Assembly: GCA_002007465.1 (NCBI GenBank)
Contig: LNAC01000001.1
Coordinates: forward strand, 7,653,588-7,717,587
DNA length: 64,000 nt
Source of the DNA: Ailurus styani
Lineage: Eukaryota; Chordata; Mammalia; Carnivora; Ailuridae
Reading direction: 5' to 3'
Positions 62,491 to 64,000 of the stretch are shown piece after piece. Below the pieces are notes generated by a model. That model saw only the letters and a list, made by a program, of their open reading frames with translations. It was not told where the DNA came from and searched no databases. A program made the position numbers and the translations under genes. Numbering within the stretch: position 1 is the stretch's first letter; the number at the start of each line of letters is the position of its first letter.

Positions 62491-63000
62491 TGAAGGGCCT
62501 CCAACTTGATAGTCTAAATTCCTGTCATGGGGTTTACAAGTTCTAGATATGTCTTTTGTCAGATTTATGGTTTGCAAATATTTTCTCCCATTCTATAGCT
62601 TATTTTTTAATCTTTTCCACATTGGCTTCACATGTGAACCTCTTAGAGAAAAAAGGTTTTAATTTCAGTCAAGTCTGCTTTATTGATTTTTTTTCCTTTA
62701 TGGGTTGTGTTTTTGGGGTCATGTTTAAGAACTCCTTACTAAGCTCTAGATCTCAAAGACTTTCTTGTATATTATCTTCTCAAGTTTTATAGTTTTATGT
62801 TTTTCATTTAAATGCATGATCCATTTTGAGTTAATTTCTATATAAACTCTTAGGTTTAATGGAATTTAATGATGTATCTCATTAAACCTAGTGCTGTATA
62901 ATTGTGTATAGATACATATTTACTTCCTCACCAAAGCTGAACAGACTATCTCTCCACCACAAAATTGCTTTTGTACCTTTGTTTAAAGTCGGTTGGCCAT

Positions 63001-63117
63001 GGGGTACCCAAGCTGGTCAGTCAGTAGAGCATGGGATTCTTGATCTCGGGGTTGTAAGTTTGAGCCCCATGTTGGGCGTAAAGATAACTTAAACTTAAAA
63101 TCTTATATAAAAATAAA
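63001..63117 (+). repeat. Short SINE with well-preserved tRNA-Lys-like head
   Basis: The head GGTCAGTCAGTAGAGCATGG, then GATTCTTGATCTC, then GGGGTTGTAAGTTTGAGCCCCATGTTGGGCG follows a tRNA-Lys(CTT) gene closely, including A- and B-box promoter regions. A short A-rich tail (AACTTAAACTTAAAATC) replaces the CT body. Flanks AAGTCGGTTGGCCAT (62986-63000) and AAGTTAGTTGGCCAT (63118-63132) are a 15-bp TSD with two mismatches. The start (GGGGTACCCAA) cannot pair with the 3' end as an acceptor stem, so it is a SINE and not a tRNA gene. Confidence 0.85.
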
Positions 63118-63204
63118 AAGTTAGTTGGCCATATCTGTGTGGGTTTATTTCTGAGTTCTCTGTTCCACAGATCTGTGTGTCTGTTCCTCAGATCTCTGTG
63201 TCTG

Positions 63205-63398
63205 GGGTGCCTGGGTGGCTCAGTGGGTTGGGCCTCTGCCTTTGGCTCAGGTCGTGATCTCAGGGTCCTGGGATCGAGCCCCGCGTCGGGCTCTCTGCTC
63301 AGCTGGGAGCCTGCTTCCTCCTCTCTCTCTGCCTGCCTCTCAGCCTACTTGTGATCTCTCTCTCTGTCAAATAAATAAATAAAAATCTTAAAAAAAAA
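63205..63398 (+). repeat. CAN-SINE, sense, perfect TSD
   Basis: A full element: GGGTGCCTGGGTGGCTCAGTGGG, CTCAGGTCGTGATCTCAGGG, CT-rich body with CCTACTTGTGATCTCTC, and AAATAAATAAATAAAAATC tail. Flanked by exact ATCTCTGTGTCTG copies at 63192-63204 and 63399-63411. It gives a clear sense-strand view of the mustelid-type consensus. Confidence 0.97.
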
Positions 63399-63975
63399 AT
63401 CTCTGTGTCTGTCCTCTCCATGCCACGTTGTCTTTATTAGTGTAACTATGTACTGTCTTAAAACACGGTAGATGGATTTCTCACTTTATTCCTTTTCAGA
63501 ATTGTTTTAGCAATTCTAGTTCCTTTGCTTTCCTATATGAATTTTAGAGTAATATTGTTTATATCTCTAAAAAATCTTAAAAGGATTTAATAGGAACTGC
63601 ATTAAATCTGCCTATTAGGGAGAATTGACAGCTTCACCATCCTGAATCTTCTAATCCACGAACGGAATGGTGTCTCATTTATTTAGAATTCTTTGAACTC
63701 CCTCACCAGTGTTTTAGAGTTTTGAGTATACCAATCCAGTACATGTTTTGTTAGATTTACACCTAAGAATTTCCTCTCTTTTGAGCACATAGGAATGGTA
63801 TTGTTTGCTAATATTTTATTTAGGATTTTTGCATCAATATTCATATGTGACATTAGGTTATAGTTTCCCTTCTGTGAGCAATCTGTTGATTTTTTGGTAT
63901 CAAATCTTCAAGTGAGGGAGGGAAGATTTCCTTGCTTTTCTGTGCTTTGAGTATGTCCAGCCTTGAGCTTTCAGT

Positions 63976-64000
63976 GGGGGGTGGGGGGATGGGGGGATGG
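63976..64000. repeat. G-rich (GGGGGGAT)n tract cut by window end
   Basis: Three runs of six G separated by T or AT, and a fourth run cut off by the window edge. A quadruplex-capable purine repeat whose full length is unknown. Confidence 0.8.

Larger units (their letters stand above)
62500..64000 (-). repeat. Old LINE-1 tract, antisense
   Basis: 'TTCTCCCATTCTATAGCTTATTTTTTAATC', 'GGGTTGTGTTTTTGGGGTCATG', 'CATGATCCATTTTGAGTTAATTTC' and 'CACCATCCTGAATCTTCTAATCCACGAAC' recur in reversed L1 ORF2/ORF1 regions. Frames are broken; two SINEs sit inside it. Confidence 0.75.

Noticed and set aside
63001..63080. Possible tRNA-Lys gene
   Set aside because: The 5' end cannot form an acceptor stem with the 3' end, an A-rich tail and target-site duplication are present, so it is a SINE.

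Overview
The window is mammalian nuclear DNA from a carnivore. The evidence is the many tRNA-Lys-derived SINEs with the head CCTGGGTGGCTCAGT, a CT-rich body and an AAATAAATAAA tail ('CAN-SINE'/SINEC type). Several copies carry an ACTTGTGATCTCTCTC body segment and a GTGGGTTAAAGCC head, which I associate with mustelids (ferret, mink, otter, badger). Caniform carnivore is well supported; Mustelidae is a likely inference.

Only one protein-coding gene is recognisable: CPXM2 (carboxypeptidase X, M14 family member 2) on the + strand. The window holds its promoter CpG island and its first four coding exons: 858-1086 (5' end incomplete at an N), 11324-11422, 32585-32694 and 51303-51442. All junctions keep frame (phases 1, 1, 0, 2), have GT-AG ends, and together encode about 192 residues: a secreted proline/basic-rich N-terminal region followed by the start of the F5/8 type C (discoidin) domain. 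The rest of the discoidin domain and the peptidase-M14-like domain must lie beyond 64000. The initiator Met and signal peptide are not visible, and an assembly N lies exactly where they should end.

Layout: 1-~480 5' flank; ~480-1420 promoter CpG island with exon 1; 1087-11323 intron 1 (SINEs, MER5A-like hAT fragment, a second CpG island at ~8190-8790, L1 3' end fragment next to exon 2); 11423-32584 intron 2 (degenerate 40-bp tandem repeat, old antisense LINE-1 tracts at 17.7-23.3 kb, five SINEs, a MaLR LTR); 32695-51302 intron 3 (MaLR LTRs, a 5'-truncated LINE-1 with a 17-bp target-site duplication, SINEs, a cluster of perfect palindromes at ~50.0 kb); 51443-64000 start of intron 4 (L1 tracts, SINEs, two MaLR LTRs, MIRs).

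Nearly all reading frames outside the four exons are chance frames in GC-rich or repeat DNA, except a stretch of decayed LINE-1 ORF2. I found no CRISPR, operon, prokaryotic element or functional RNA gene, and no clearly new biological system. The most useful observations are the missing start codon at the N, a weak exon-3 splice donor, an intronic CpG island, candidate conserved non-coding segments, the palindrome cluster near 50.0 kb, and a strong antisense bias of SINEs.
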